Source of the DNA: Zingiber officinale
Taxonomy: Eukaryota > Streptophyta > Magnoliopsida > Zingiberales > Zingiberaceae
DNA: 64,000 nt
Direction of reading: 5' to 3'
NCBI RefSeq assembly: GCF_018446385.1
Contig: NC_055996.1
Location: 16,231,317-16,295,316 of the forward strand
Shown here piece after piece: positions 24,055-36,228 of this stretch (the stretch's first letter is position 1; the number at the start of each line of letters is the position of its first letter). Under the pieces are notes generated by a model. That model was not told where the DNA came from. It saw only the letters and a program-made list of their open reading frames with translations, and made no database searches. The position numbers and the translations under genes are program-made.

Positions 24055-24555
24055 ATGGCGGAGCCTCACGCAGGCACTGGCGGAGCGGTCCACCACCCTC
24101 CGGCGCCGGAGCCGGCAGAGAGCACCAGCAACGCCACAGCCAACGAGTGGGGTCCCTACTCCGGCGCCGGCGACTTCGGCACCAACATGGCCATCGTCCT
24201 CGCTTCCCTGTTCTGTACCTCCCTCCTCGCCTTCTCCCTCGGTGCCGCCGTCCGCCTCCTCCTCCGCCGCTTCGGCAGCGAACGCCAGCCTCCGGGGAAG
24301 CCGGAGATGATGGAGGCTGCAGCGCCGGCTTTACTGTTCTCGGCGGGGGACACGAGACTGGCCGGGGCGGCGGTCGAGTGCGCCATCTGTCTGGCGGACT
24401 TCGTGGACGGCGATGCCGTGCGGGTGTTGCCGGCGTGCGGACACGGGTTCCACGCCCAGTGCGTCGAGCGGTGGGTGGTGGCCAGGAGAACGTGCCCGAC
24501 TTGCCGTCGGGCATGCGGTGACGAGGAGCTGATGCGAGTGCAAGAAACGGCGTAA
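24055..24555 (+). CDS. ATL-family RING-H2 finger protein, probable E3 ubiquitin ligase (166 aa)
   Basis: A short N-terminal extracytoplasmic part is followed by one predicted membrane helix at about residues 45-68 (MAIVLASLFCTSLLAFSLGA), a basic stop-transfer segment (RLLLRRF) and, after a linker, a RING-H2 domain at residues 109-150. Its ligands are C109, C112, C128, H130, H133, C136, C147 and C150 (CAICLADF ... PACGHGFHAQCVERW ... RTCPTC). One membrane helix near the N terminus plus a RING-H2 with Trp after the sixth ligand is the ATL architecture. Such proteins pass ubiquitin from an E2 to targets at membranes, often in defence or hormone responses. The GLD motif usual before the RING is not obvious. 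The gene is intronless, as is usual for ATLs, and very GC-rich, typical of monocot single-exon genes. The substrate is unknown. Confidence 0.93.
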   Translation: MAEPHAGTGGAVHHPPAPEPAESTSNATANEWGPYSGAGDFGTNMAIVLASLFCTSLLAFSLGAAVRLLLRRFGSERQPPGKPEMMEAAAPALLFSAGDTRLAGAAVECAICLADFVDGDAVRVLPACGHGFHAQCVERWVVARRTCPTCRRACGDEELMRVQETA

Positions 24556-25790
24556 TCAATAGTCGGCGTTCGTTTTCTGTCACTCGCAGAAAGATAATTA
24601 AGGATCGTTTGGGTTCAAGTTCGTCACTTCAATTAGTTGTTTTTCTTATCCTTACCTTCGTGTTCCTTCCGTTTGATTTTCCTAGAAAGAGTTATCGAAT
24701 TTCTGGTTATGCTCAAAAGTGAATCATAATTTTAGTCTTTTGATCACCTGATCCATCTATTCTACCCTTTGTTCTTCTCGGATTCCTAAACTGCTCCACC
24801 TTCGTCCTCAAGTTGGTCTAGACATTAAACCTGCTATGCAGTTCTACCATTACGCTTTAGCGGTTGATTTCACCTTAAAAAATTTCACTATCTTTTTTTT
24901 TTTTTGGTCTTACAACGAGATGATTGATCTTGTAGAAATCAGAGAGTGGGAAATAAGTTCGGAGAATATTTTTTGCTTCTCATACGCATATTTATACTTT
25001 ATTCATAAATATCAAATATGGTATACAATCACTAGTTATATGAGTTATGATATTTACAACAATAACATCAAATACTATTTATATGGTAAATCCTTGCTAA
25101 TTATAACAGATGAAGTCCCAACGCATTAAGAAAGCATCATATGCTTAACAAAAAGTGTAGATGGTGGAGTTTCTTTACGATGAGTTCTACAACAATTAAA
25201 TGCCACATATAATAACTTTTCTATATTTTAAGTTTTGAATATAGGGAGTATTCAAGATTTTGAAAACCCTACCATAGCTTGCATCACTATTGACTTCTTA
25301 AATAATCATTACTATTGACCACTTACTAGATATGAGTTAAAAATGAAAATCAAGACCATTAATGTAGTTCTAAGACCCAAACATTATTTGTTCAAACAAT
25401 TTAGGTTCAATAAATACATTGGTGCTTTTTTTCTAGGTATATAAGATGAAAAATAAAAATTATTAACTATTTAGCCGATTATACAAGAACAAGAAAATTA
25501 AGAAAAAATCACATGTATAACACAAGATAAATCTATAATTTCCGTAGAATAATCTAAAGAATATTAATTGATAAAACAATAGAATAAGTAACAATTTTAC
25601 TCTGAAAATGTATTTTGTGAGATCATGCCCGGTTCGGTTCGGTTCATGGAAGACCACGAACAAGATCCGCCCGTGTTTTTCTCGCCTCCCTCTGCTTCTC
25701 TCCTCTTCTCTCGGCCGATGGAACCACAATCTCCGCGATCTGCGATCTCCCCGACCGCCAGCGACAAGGGCAAGGAGAGGAAGAAGAAGA
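24556..25790. other. Intergenic region between the ATL gene and GOS12
   Basis: It holds the 3' flank of the ATL gene and the promoter and 5' leader of GOS12. It is A/T-rich from 24880 to 25600. From about 25620 it becomes GC-rich, with the repeated phrase ggttcggttcggttc, which looks like the start of the GOS12 transcribed region. No other gene is seen. Confidence 0.5.
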
Positions 25791-28700
25791 ATGAGCTCGA
25801 CGGATGCCCACGAATCCACCGGGTGGGAGGAGCTCCGCAAGGAAGCCAGGAAGATTGAGGGTGACCTGGACGTCAAACTCTCCTCCTACGCCAAGCTCGC
25901 TTCCATATTCACCCACTCTTCCGGTACGCTCTCGGCCCTCCCTTTCTCTTCTCCGCACTTCTCCATACTCGGAATCGGTGTTTAATAGAGATAGGCGATT
26001 CACGTTTCTCCCTCGCGGTGTCCATTGATCACCCTAGTCGATGACTCGAATTCCAATCTTACTGCATATGCGTGTTTATATACTTTAAGAGACAAAATTG
26101 TTAGGACCAAAAGTAGCTAGAGGGGGGGGTGAATAGCTCGTCGCGTTCGCTCGGTGCGCTTCGTTGCTTGGCGTTGCTTGGCGTTGCTTGTTTCTTCAAG
26201 AATGCGCAGCGGAAAATACAGAAACAAACACAAAACGCTAACACTAGGATTTTACTTGGTATCCACCTCACAAGAGGTGACTAATCCAAGGATCCACACC
26301 AACGCACACACCCTCCACTATGAATAACACTCCTTTATGGTAACTACCAAAGGCGGAGAAGCCCTACAACACTCTCAATACAAGAAGAAGAAAGGGAAAT
26401 ACAAGTTAAGCAAAAGCTTACAAGATGTGCAGTAAAAACCCTAACCCTAACTTCTTCCTCTTGCAATAGATCCGCCTCTTGACTTGGAAAGCCTCCAAGA
26501 ACCTTCAAGAACCGGCGATCACGAGCTCTGGTCGTGGAGAACTGGAGAGGAATGAGATCCAGAAGGAAATGAACGCCTGCGGCTTAAATCGACGCTAACG
26601 CGGAACCCGATCGATTCAAAAGTTCGAATCGATCGGCTTGATCGATCCACGGATCGATCCAGCGCCTATCGGAAGCTCCGATCGATTCACGGATCGATCC
26701 AGCGCTTATCGCGCTGGCAGAATCCCCGATCGATCGGCCGATCGATCAGCTCCTGATCGATCCACGGATCGATCCGTGGCTCGTCATTGGAAGAACGGAT
26801 CGATCCATCGATCGATCCACCCTATCTGAATCGATGATCGATCCAAAGCCTTGATTTTGCCCAAAACCAAGTCCCAATCCTCCCTAACCAACATCCGTCA
26901 ACCTCGACCTGCTGGTACATCATGCCTCGCATCCGGTCACTCCCTCGACTGCTAGACTCCCCACCAAGTGTCCGGCCAACCTTTGACCCACTTGGACTTT
27001 TACTGTCGTGCCAAGCATCCGGCCACCCATCGACCTACTTGACTTCCACCGATGTCCGTCAACCTCGACCCATCTCGACTTCCTTCCTGCCAAGTATCCA
27101 ACAATCCTTCGACCTACTTGGACTTCCCAACACCGATGTCCGATCATCCTCGATCCATCTGGATTTCCTGCCCTGCGGCTTCACTCACCGGGACGCTCAC
27201 CCAGCTTCACTCACTAGGGTTTTCCATCCGCCTAGCTTCACCCACTAGGACTTTCACCGCTTCACTCACCGTGACTTTCACCTAGCTTCACTCACTAGGA
27301 TTTCCTTCCAGCTTCACCACTAGGACTTTCACCGGCTTCACTCACCGTGACTTTCACCTAGCTTCACTCACTAGGATTTCCTTCTGCCTAGCTTCACTCA
27401 CTAGGACTTCCTTCTGCCTAGCTTCACTCACTAGGACTTTCACCTGGCTTCACTCACCAGGATTTCCACCTAGCTTCACTCACTAGGATTTCCTTCTGCC
27501 TAGCTTCACTCACTAGGACTTCCTAGTCAAGTATCCGGTCAACCTTGACCTACTTGACTCTTCTTCGATCAATATCTTATTGTCAAACATCTAAACCCAA
27601 ACCAAGACTCAGCTTGGTTAACCAGGTCAACCTTGACCTGAGGGATTTTGCACCAACAAAAATTTCTCTTGAACTTCCGAGAATCGTCAAGATCTTATTG
27701 TGCCCTGTGTTATTTGTTGTAGGCATTCTTTATTATAGTTCATTCTTTTGCCTAAAGTTTATTTTCCTTCGTGGGACGATAGTAAATATGTGATATCTCT
27801 TTTAATCTGTTCGTAAAATTTGAATCTTGATCTATGGCGGATCTGGCAATAAATTGGTTTGTAAAGCCTAATTGTGTGATGAATTTGAGCAAATGGGAAA
27901 AAACTGCTCGTAAATGTTTCTTCACTTTGACACTTGTATAATTTCAGAAGGTTGAACAAATAAAACATCATTATAACTACAATCCTTTATTTGATGTTTC
28001 AGGGAGATTTTTGTAGTTGGTTGTTAGTTGATGCGACTAGCTTGCCACTATTTCAATTAGTTGAGCTGTTCTTGTTGATCATAGCAAATTTTGTGGGGTG
28101 TTTTCATTAGGGAATGAGTAGACAACCAATTACTGAGGGAAAGAACAGGCTTTGGTCATATGCTTTTTGTGAGATATAAACTTTATGAATCTTTAGAGAC
28201 AATCAGACAAATGCAGATAGGATAATTGTTGTTTTAGTAATTAAAACTCATTCACAATTTTGGTTTTGTTTTGTTTTTTTTTTAATTTTTTTTCCAGTTT
28301 TTTGGTGAAGTATGCTTTAAGTTATAGAAATTTGGCTTTATGTCAGCTTCTACTTTAAGCTTCTATTGATGTCCTAGAAAAATCCATTTAGGTTGTGTTT
28401 ATGTTCATATAGTAAGATGGATATTCAGGTAATGGAGACAATGGATCACCCACTATAGGATCAAACAGATCATGGAAGTCCATGGAGATGGAAATTGGAT
28501 CCTTACTAGAGAAGTTATTGGATGTCAATGATGCCATGAGTCGATGTGCTGCATCAACAGCTGCTACAACTTCGATAAATCAAAAACTTGCAAGACATAG
28601 AGACATACTTCATGAATTCACACAGGTATAGTATAACTTTTTATTTATTTTATTTTTATTTTGTTTTTAATATTGAAAAATGAAGAAAAATAGTACTTGA

Positions 28701-31700
28701 AAAGCATTATGTTTGTCACTAAATCACTATTTTAAGCCTTAAGAGTACCATGTGTGGTTGGAACGTTAAAACATATAATGTTTTATTCCTTTTTGCCAAC
28801 TATCTGGTACTTATGGAGCTGATAGTTTGTTAATTTTCTGTTTATTTCTTGATCTAGATTAACAAGTTTATTTCTGTTAGTTAGAAAATTAAATTATGAA
28901 GATTCTCCAAATAGCAGGTGGCTCTTCATCAATCGTCCCTAAATTTGAAACATGCATTTAACATCTTCTGTTTTGTTTTGCTTAGTAAGGAACATTGATA
29001 ATAAGTGTTTTCCTAATAGCTTATGAAGTGCACTTATTGTTGGGACCAAGGAAAGGATTTACTTGGTATCCATCTCTTTAAGGTGATTAATCTAAGCATC
29101 CGGCCCTCTCTCACACATGCACTATGAAAGAGCTCCTTCTTGGAAACAATCTGAAGGCATAGAAGCCTCGTACAAGCTAACAACACAAAATACACCAAGA
29201 AGAGCAGAAACAAATACAATTAGAGCAATGAAATCTTAGCTTGCTCTCTTCTTATTGTTCGAATCTGCCTCTTGGTAGATGGAAATGCAACAACACTAAG
29301 TTCCAAGAATTCCCAAGAACTAGCGTTGAGTGTTGTTTTTGGAGAACGGTTACGAAAAATCCTTTTCTAGGGTAACCTCGGGTGCCTTAATCGCTTAAGA
29401 AAATTTTAAGTGATTACCACAGCAGTGTCAACAACCTGCTTAAAACTTGCAGAACAGTTATATTTCCAACCTTAAGCGATTAGCCTAATCACTCAAGTCG
29501 TGCTTAATGGCTTACCATAAGTGATTAGGCACCCTTATGTTCGATTGCAAGAACGGTCGCAAGCGATTAAGCTTTCTTGTATAATCGCTTACCACAGTTG
29601 AAGCGATTAAGGTATAATCTCTTCAGCACCATTTTGTTTCTTCATAGAAAGGATCTTAAGCGATCAACCTGGTCGCTTAAGGCCTATTGAATCACTTACC
29701 CTAAGCGATTTAGTAGCTTTCTGTTGTCGTGATTTTGAGCCTTAAGTGATTAAGATGGAGCTTAATCGCTTAAGCTCTGCCACAATCTATTTGGCAACCC
29801 TAGCTCCTAAACCCGAGTCCTAGGGTTCTTTGTCGAACATCTGGTCAACTGTGACCTGTTGGAACTCTCATTGCCTAGCATCTGGTCACGTTTGACCTTC
29901 TGGGACTTCTCCACCAAGTGTCTGGTTAATCCTTTGACTCACTTGGATTTTTCTCCTCATGCCAAATGCCTGATCCTCCATGCCCCACTTGGACTTCCAA
30001 ACACCAGGTGTCCGATCAACTTCACTCACCAGGATTTTTCACCACCTAGTTTCATTCACTAGAATTTTCCCACCTGACTTCATTCATCAAGATTTTCTCA
30101 CTGCCTAGCTTCACTCACTAGAGCTTCCCAATTGCTTGACTTCACTCACGAGGACTTTCTCACTGCTTGGCTTCACTCACCGGAACTTTCTCACTGCCCG
30201 ACTTTACTCACCGGGACTTTCTAACTGTCTGACTTCACTTATCAGGATCTTCTAATTGTCTGACTTCACTCACCAGGACTTTTCAATTGTCTGACTTGAC
30301 TCACCAAGACTTTCTTACTGTCCGGCTTCACTCACCGAGACTTTCCAATTGTCTTACTTTACTCACTAGGACTTCACACACCAAATGTTCACTTAACATT
30401 GACCCATTTGATTTTTCTTTCTTTTGTTAATCTTCCCGTTGGTCTTGCCCTTGCCTAACTTCCAGTTAGGACTTTCTCAGTTAAGTATGTCAACTTTAAC
30501 CTACTTGACTACTCTCTCAATTCAAACCGGTCAACATTTGACCAAAGGAGGCTCGTACCAATAATCTCCCTAATAGATAATTGCACCTGCCGTCTCCATA
30601 TATTGTCAAACATTAAAACTCAAACTTGATCCAAACTGATCAACTTTGACTTAAGGACAATTACACCAACACTTATGCCACTTATCATTTTCTATACTCT
30701 GCATTCTGTGGGTTTCTAGATGGTGGGTGAATCACATATAATCTATATGTGTTAATATAGGAAAGATGATTTGTATATCTGTTGGTTTAATTGCTTGTAT
30801 TGTTAACACTATTAACTTCAGCCAAGAATACCAAAATTTTGCCAAGACACATTTGTTCGATTGCTTTCCCTTTCTTGATGTTTTCCAGTGCTTGTTATAC
30901 AAATCCTTTTTAGGAATTTAGAAGAACCAAAGGGAACTTGAACTCTATGAGGGAGCATGCTGAGCTCCTTAACTCTGTCAGAGATGATATCACCGAATCC
31001 AAGGTGAGCACAAATCAAATATTGTATCGAAATTACGTTTTTTTCTTACGACCTTATGATATGGGATTGTATGATCTGTTTCTTTTTACAGGGATCAGGT
31101 GGAATGTCACCTAGGGTAAGTTTGCTGAGGGAGAGAGCAGCAATTCACGGAAACATCAGTGATGTAAGATCTCTAAATCCGACTATTTAGTGTGAGTTTT
31201 CTTATTTTTTTCGTAATTCAATGCCTCAATATCGTATTTCCAGAACTGATGCATTGTGTGCGCTTATAATGAGAATGGTCAAAACACAAAGTGAGGGATA
31301 TATATTAGTCTATGCAAAACACACAGTCGTATGTTTTAAACGCCGATGAGATAATTATATATAGAAGTAGAAGGAACTACCAGAAATTGATCGTAGTTTT
31401 CCTCATTTCAATATGGTATTTGAGTCAATACCTAGTATGATGGATGAAGTTGATTCGATCATGCGGTGAAGGGACTACCAGACATGTGATTTAAGTAATA
31501 AAAAAAAATTATTCAATAGCATTAAGGAAATATGTAACACAATTGTATATAACATTTCTATTTCTTTCATCCATTATTCAATAAGGAGATAGCAATGAAA
31601 CTATCTATCGTTAATAAGATGAAGAACCGATTATTGAAATAAGATGGAGATCTTCAGTCTTCTGTAATCATCATGACCTTTAATGCCGAGAAAATATTTT

Positions 31701-32096
31701 ATAGATCAGAGAATTTAATTCTATACATTATTTTGGGATAAGACACCCTACTGCTCGTGTTCCACCCAGATTGAGGAGTTGATAAGTCAAGCACAAGCAA
31801 CAAGATCAGTTTTGGGGTCTCAAGGAGCTTTATATTTTGATGTCCAGGGAAAAGTGAAGCAGCTCGGTGATAAATTTCCTGTTATTCGTGGCGTACTTGG
31901 TATGCAAGATCTGTTCATCACATGTATATATTTTTTCTTTTTCTTTGTAAAGTAGAAAAATGAAAATTACTGAATGGTAAGTTGTTCGGCAATCGCAGGT
32001 GCCATCAGGAGGAAGCGATCGAAGGATTCTCTAATCCTTTCCGCAGTCATTGCAGTCTGCATAGTGTTCATAATTATTTACTGGCTTTCGAAGTGA
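25791..32096 (+). CDS. GOS12: Golgi Qb-SNARE GOS12 (Golgi SNAP receptor complex member 1), six exons, 239 aa
   Basis: Exons: 25791-25923, 28429-28625, 30914-31003, 31092-31163, 31770-31899 and 31999-32096 (133, 197, 90, 72, 130 and 98 nt, total 720 nt). All have GT...AG introns and the frame joins exactly. The product starts MSSTDAHESTGWEELRKEAR and carries the family hallmarks KIEGDLDVKLSSYAKL (residues 21-36), REHAELLNSVRDDI, and the Qb-SNARE segment toward the end (SQAQATRSVLGSQG). It ends in one C-terminal membrane anchor at about 218-236 (SLILSAVIAVCIVFIIIYW) with a short WLSK tail. The length equals that of Arabidopsis GOS12 as I remember it. It acts in intra-Golgi and retrograde vesicle fusion, anchored by its tail. 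Introns 1 and 2 (2.5 and 2.3 kb) are enlarged by solo LTRs. No exon is disrupted, so the gene is probably active. Confidence 0.95.
26099..27658 (-). mobile_element. Solo LTR (1560 bp) in GOS12 intron 1
   Basis: On the plus strand it starts TGTTAGGACC and ends GCACCAACA, with the 5-bp TSD AAAAT at 26094-26098 and 27659-27663. The Copia LTR end motif appears inverted (gctagagggggggtgaatagc at the left), so it lies antisense to GOS12. Read on its own strand it has an array of the phrase ctagtgagtgaagctagg (27520-27180), then an array rich in GGATCGATCC-type palindromes (26830-26600), then a TATA-like tttaag near 26585. There is no internal region, so it arose by LTR-LTR recombination. Confidence 0.92.
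29038..30672 (-). mobile_element. Solo LTR (1635 bp) in GOS12 intron 2
   Basis: Starts TGTTGGGACC and ends TTACACCAACA, with the TSD CTTAT at 29033-29037 and 30673-30677. It lies antisense to GOS12, like the solo LTR in intron 1, but belongs to a different family. On its own strand it has an array of tgagtgaag-type phrases (30370-30000), then an array of the motif TAAGCGATTA in both orientations (29770-29380). There are no internal sequences. Confidence 0.92.
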
Positions 32097-33078
32097 TCAT
32101 CGGCAAATTGGTTTTACACCCAATGGGCTATCAAAAGTATGCATTTGATGAATCATCCACACTCCATCCATTTCTCAGATATCATGTAAGTTTTGTTTAT
32201 AGAGCATGATCGTGATCTCTCTCATAGGCAGTCCATTCCCTTATTTTACTTGAGTGGAGTAACTTAAGACCAGTGGAAAGGATGAAGGAATACCACGGCT
32301 GCCATGACCGTGACCATTCTTTTTGTCTTTTGCACTTCTTCCACCAGGTAAACAACAGCCCAGAAGAATTATCTTCATCTCCTCTTCTAGCTCCTCCTCC
32401 CTCTATCTCCATCTAAATTTTTACATCTTTCATATTTCTTTCTGTCCTATTCCTTTTATTATATTCTTACAAACTTTCTATCTTTAAAGTTTCTAGAGTT
32501 TTCACTGTTTCCTTATGTTTATAATAATGTTTCATTTCTTATAGTTTATAACGTTTCTTTGTTTCTCATGATTTGTATATTTGCTTAGAATAATTTTTTC
32601 GTAAATTGAATGAAACCTAACTCTATTCTAATAGATATACATTTTAACTCCATGATATCGAAACAAACTAAAGACATTTCCACATGGATAAAAAAAACAG
32701 CTCTGTTCATGAGAACTTATGGCAAGAAATAACCCAATGCAATTATAATATGAAAGTGCATGTAAAAGAAGAGAATTAAAATTGCAGTCGATAAAAGTGT
32801 ACTTTCTTCTTCTACAACTTGCCATGTAACAAAATTAAGCATTTTCTAACTTCAACTATGTAATCCTATAGAGAGTGAATGGAAAATTGCATTGGTTAAA
32901 TAATCAACAATGCATCCTACCTAAATGAATGACCATAATACATGATGGTAACAAGAACCAAAACAAACTCAATATCAATAAAAGATGTGCCCAAGACCTA
33001 AGTTTCAAACAAATCTGATTGCTGAGGCGGGTTGAAAGACCTTCCATATCCACAATCGGGCTTTAACTCTGAATTGGG
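32097..33078. other. Region between convergent genes GOS12 and the SKU5-like gene
   Basis: It contains the 3' untranslated regions of both genes, which point toward each other. The sequence is A/T-rich from 32410 to 32700. The open frames at 32197-32412 and 32628-32825 (minus) show no family signature. No transposon ends were seen. Confidence 0.6.
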
Positions 33079-36000
33079 TTAGTTAAAGGAAATAACAGTA
33101 GAGACCAAAATCAACATTGAAGTGAACAGCAAGCCTCCGGCATATGTGATAAAAGAAGCCGAAGTTTGAGAGCCATGAGGTGTCTGCTGCCTGCATCGTT
33201 GGCAAATTGAATCTATCAATCAACGATGGAAATATATGCATATACAAGTTTGACTACAATTTCAAATGTAATCAAAAGGATGGTTCAGAAGTGATGGGAC
33301 TTACGTCTGCATATTGCGGAGGAGACCACAATAGAGAACATTATCTGGCATTGACATTTCGGTCTTGTTAGAGTGGTCTTCCGGATTGACAACTCTCAGA
33401 TATAACTCCTGGCCAAGGTAGCGTGTATCAAGATTCTCGACTCGCACGTTCCAAAATCCTACATTGTCGAGTGAGACTAGAACAGCAGTCCATGCCCCTG
33501 GAAATACCTGGGAACAGAAAGATGGGAAGGTGCATAAATATTTGTTAGAGGGAAAAGCAGCGACAAATTAAAAAATAAAAGCCTTGAACACTCAGAAAGA
33601 AGAAAATTTTGCAAATAAAATGGCCAAATTGAGGAACTCAAACCTAGAGGATAGGTGTGACAATTTGTGGGGGAATAAAATTGTATTGGCTACTTATTTA
33701 GACAAACATATTTTCTTTACAAAAGAATCATATTCATTTCATAATACTAGAGAATTCTCATGCAGATACACCTGTGTGGTACAGCGAGAAACTCCATCCC
33801 ACTTGTTGTAGGTGCCTCTACTGTCTTCTGTCCACTCTCCATAGTCCATCCTGCAGTTAAATAAAAATCAAATATATTGTAAATGAATAAACTCATTCTG
33901 TTTTTCCTAATTCTACTCATGTAAAAACAAAAAATACTGAAGTACCCCGCAACGAAAAATGCATATCCATCCATGTGGTATGTCTGAACTGTGGTGTCAT
34001 TATTTTGGAATATGATTTCCATGAACCCCTTATAAGTACCATTGATCACAGATGTTCCATTTCGAGGTGGTCTATCAAGTGGTCTTGTAGGGAAATCAAG
34101 TGTATAAACTCCCTCCTTATTATACTGATCAGCAAGCCTCAAGGGAGTATCAGGATTAGAATATGATATGCCATTAAGAGTAGTCCTTCGTTTTCCATTG
34201 ATCGTCACAGGAGGCATATTTCTCAAAACATAAACCTGGGTCACATTGATGGAACCATATCTAAATGAACCTTGAGGATTAGGACGTGCAGCACCAGCAC
34301 TTACATTCATCCTGAAAAAAAAAAAGTAAGGTTGAAGGCTATTAGAAATGAGGAAAAAGTTGAGTAGGGTTCCATTGCCAAGAAAATTGGTAATAACAGG
34401 AGCCACCATAATATTTGTTTTTTAAGAGACTAAAAAGAGAAGCTGCGGTTAAAAAAACACAAAAAAGGATATTCAATTACTCGACAGAAAATATATTCAT
34501 AGAGAAAATTTGAAAAAGGATCACAAAGAGCAAAAGATATTAGACTTTATTAATCTTATAACTTGCTAGAAAAACTGTAAGAAGTGAAAGCAGATTCTTT
34601 CCTAAATATTTTTTTTTTAAAAAAAAAAAAGATGCCAAAGAGAAAATCATATTACACTAGTACTTCAAGAAACAATTAAGAGACATAACTTGCTCAGATT
34701 ATTTGGAAAAAAAAACAGAATAGTGAAATGTTAACCAATCAAAGGAAATATGCCCAAACCAAAGTAATGTAAAGCAACATACCTGACAGATTTAGCCTGA
34801 TTCATTGAAAATGTCTTGTCATAGAAATCATTAGGAGGATCGGGGAGAGGACCAGAAGCTTTACCTCCAGAATTTGAATAATGTAAAATGGCAACACCAG
34901 TTACTCTGGTCCATAGTGATTCATTTACGAATCTAGCACTAGCTACGATGTAATAATCACTGCTTGCATTCTGATCCATGGTGACCAAAAAGGAGTATGA
35001 TTGGCCAACATGGATATCAAGGTTGGTAAAATTCTGTTGTGCAGTATATGTTCCTTCTGTCTCTACAAGAATCATGTTGTGATTTTGAATTCTAAAGTTC
35101 AAGCTTGTTGATGTCCCGACATTGTGAACTCTGAAACGGTATGTTTTTCCTGTTTCCCAAAAAAGCAACTTCCTTAGGAATGAGATTTCCTACTAGATTC
35201 GAGATTACAATCGAAACAATCTTTGCTCGTGTTTAAAGTTCATGGAGCAAACAATTACCTGGTTCAACTTTGACTGTTTCGTGATCAATGCCATCAGGGA
35301 CAAGTGTGGTATTATAACGATATGGGCCTTTTCCGTTCATCAAGACACCGTCAGGCATCCCAAGGTCTTTGCCATCATCAAGTGCCTGCCTTAAATCCTA
35401 CAAGAAGAATCCATCCGAGATCAAGACAAGCATATATCTCAATCATCGAGAGACACAACCACTCAACAAAATCACACACCGTGTGATTCCGGATATACCA
35501 ATCCCCGATGAAGAGGGTGAAGTCCCCATCCGGCTTCCCAAACGGCACAGCGATCACATCGCGGTTATTGACAGTGATCCCACCATATCCTCCTGCAGCA
35601 CGATGGAGCCCCAAGGAAGGGAAGTAAAAGTAGCTGCCGATCTGGTCCTTCACTTGGAATTGGTAGGTCCAGTTCCAGCCGGGCGGGATGGGGCAGTTGG
35701 TGCCCAAAACTCCGTCCTGCCAACAATTCTTTCGCTGCTGAATCCCATCCCTTATCACCAAGCAGTCAGACAAACACCAAATACCATCAGCAAAACAAAC
35801 AAACAAACAAACACCAAATCGATCCGGCACAAGATACCATGTGATGAGGAGGGGCTCATCCAAGCTATTGAGCACATTGACGACCACATTCCAGTTCGTA
35901 GTCACGTTCATAACGGGACCAGGAAATTGATTCGAGATCGCGATCAGCTGCCATCGACAATCGCCAGATTAAAAACGACGACAAGCTCGATCTCACCATT

Positions 36001-36228
36001 TGCTCTAATTCCGAGATCTAACAAAATCGATGCAGGGCAGGAGAAGAGACTGACCTGCTGAGGGACGCCGAGGGGAGAAGCGGTGATGTAGGTCACATCC
36101 CAGTCGAAGTAAGCGTAGGGGTCGGCGGCGAAGCAAGGCACCGCCAGGGCGGTGGCCCAAAGCAGCGCCACCGCCCCCCAACCCACCGCTTCCGCCGAGC
36201 TCGATCGCAATCGCTGCTGCTTCACCAT
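33079..36228 (-). CDS. SKU5: SKU5-type multicopper oxidase-like GPI-anchored protein (nine exons, 606 aa)
   Basis: Exons on the minus strand: 36228-36055, 35947-35838, 35750-35480, 35397-35259, 35149-34783, 34311-33946, 33850-33772, 33507-33305 and 33190-33079, total 1821 nt, all with GT...AG introns and exact phase. Residues 1-35 are a signal peptide (hydrophobic GAVALLWATALAVPCFAA). Three cupredoxin-like domains follow. The copper-ligand motifs of true oxidases are replaced: TWDGIQQ at the first site, FYFPSLGLH at the second, HMDGYAF (H466) at the third, as in SKU5/SKS proteins. The C terminus (GSQTSAS, then a hydrophobic tail to residue 606) is a GPI-anchor signal encoded by the last exon. 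SKU5 proteins sit at the outer plasma membrane and cell wall and affect directional root growth. I cannot say which paralogue (SKU5, SKS1, SKS2) is closest. Confidence 0.93.

Noticed and set aside
24006..24583. Long open frames overlapping the ATL gene in other frames and on the minus strand
   Set aside because: High GC content removes stops. Only the frame from 24055 contains the membrane helix and the RING-H2 ligands.
25608..26028. Open frames around GOS12 exon 1
   Set aside because: They read through the exon 1 donor at 25924 or use other frames. The spliced model joins six exons in exact phase and matches the known family.
26600..26830. The GATCGATC-rich stretch as a CRISPR-like array
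   Set aside because: Spacing is irregular, repeats are only about 10 bp and palindromic, it lies in a plant LTR, and no cas-like genes exist.
34731..35168. Start of a protein at 35168 (MLFWETGKTYR)
   Set aside because: The first residues are intron sequence. The exon begins at 35149 after a CAG acceptor, and the split Gly codon joins exactly with the exon ending at 35259.
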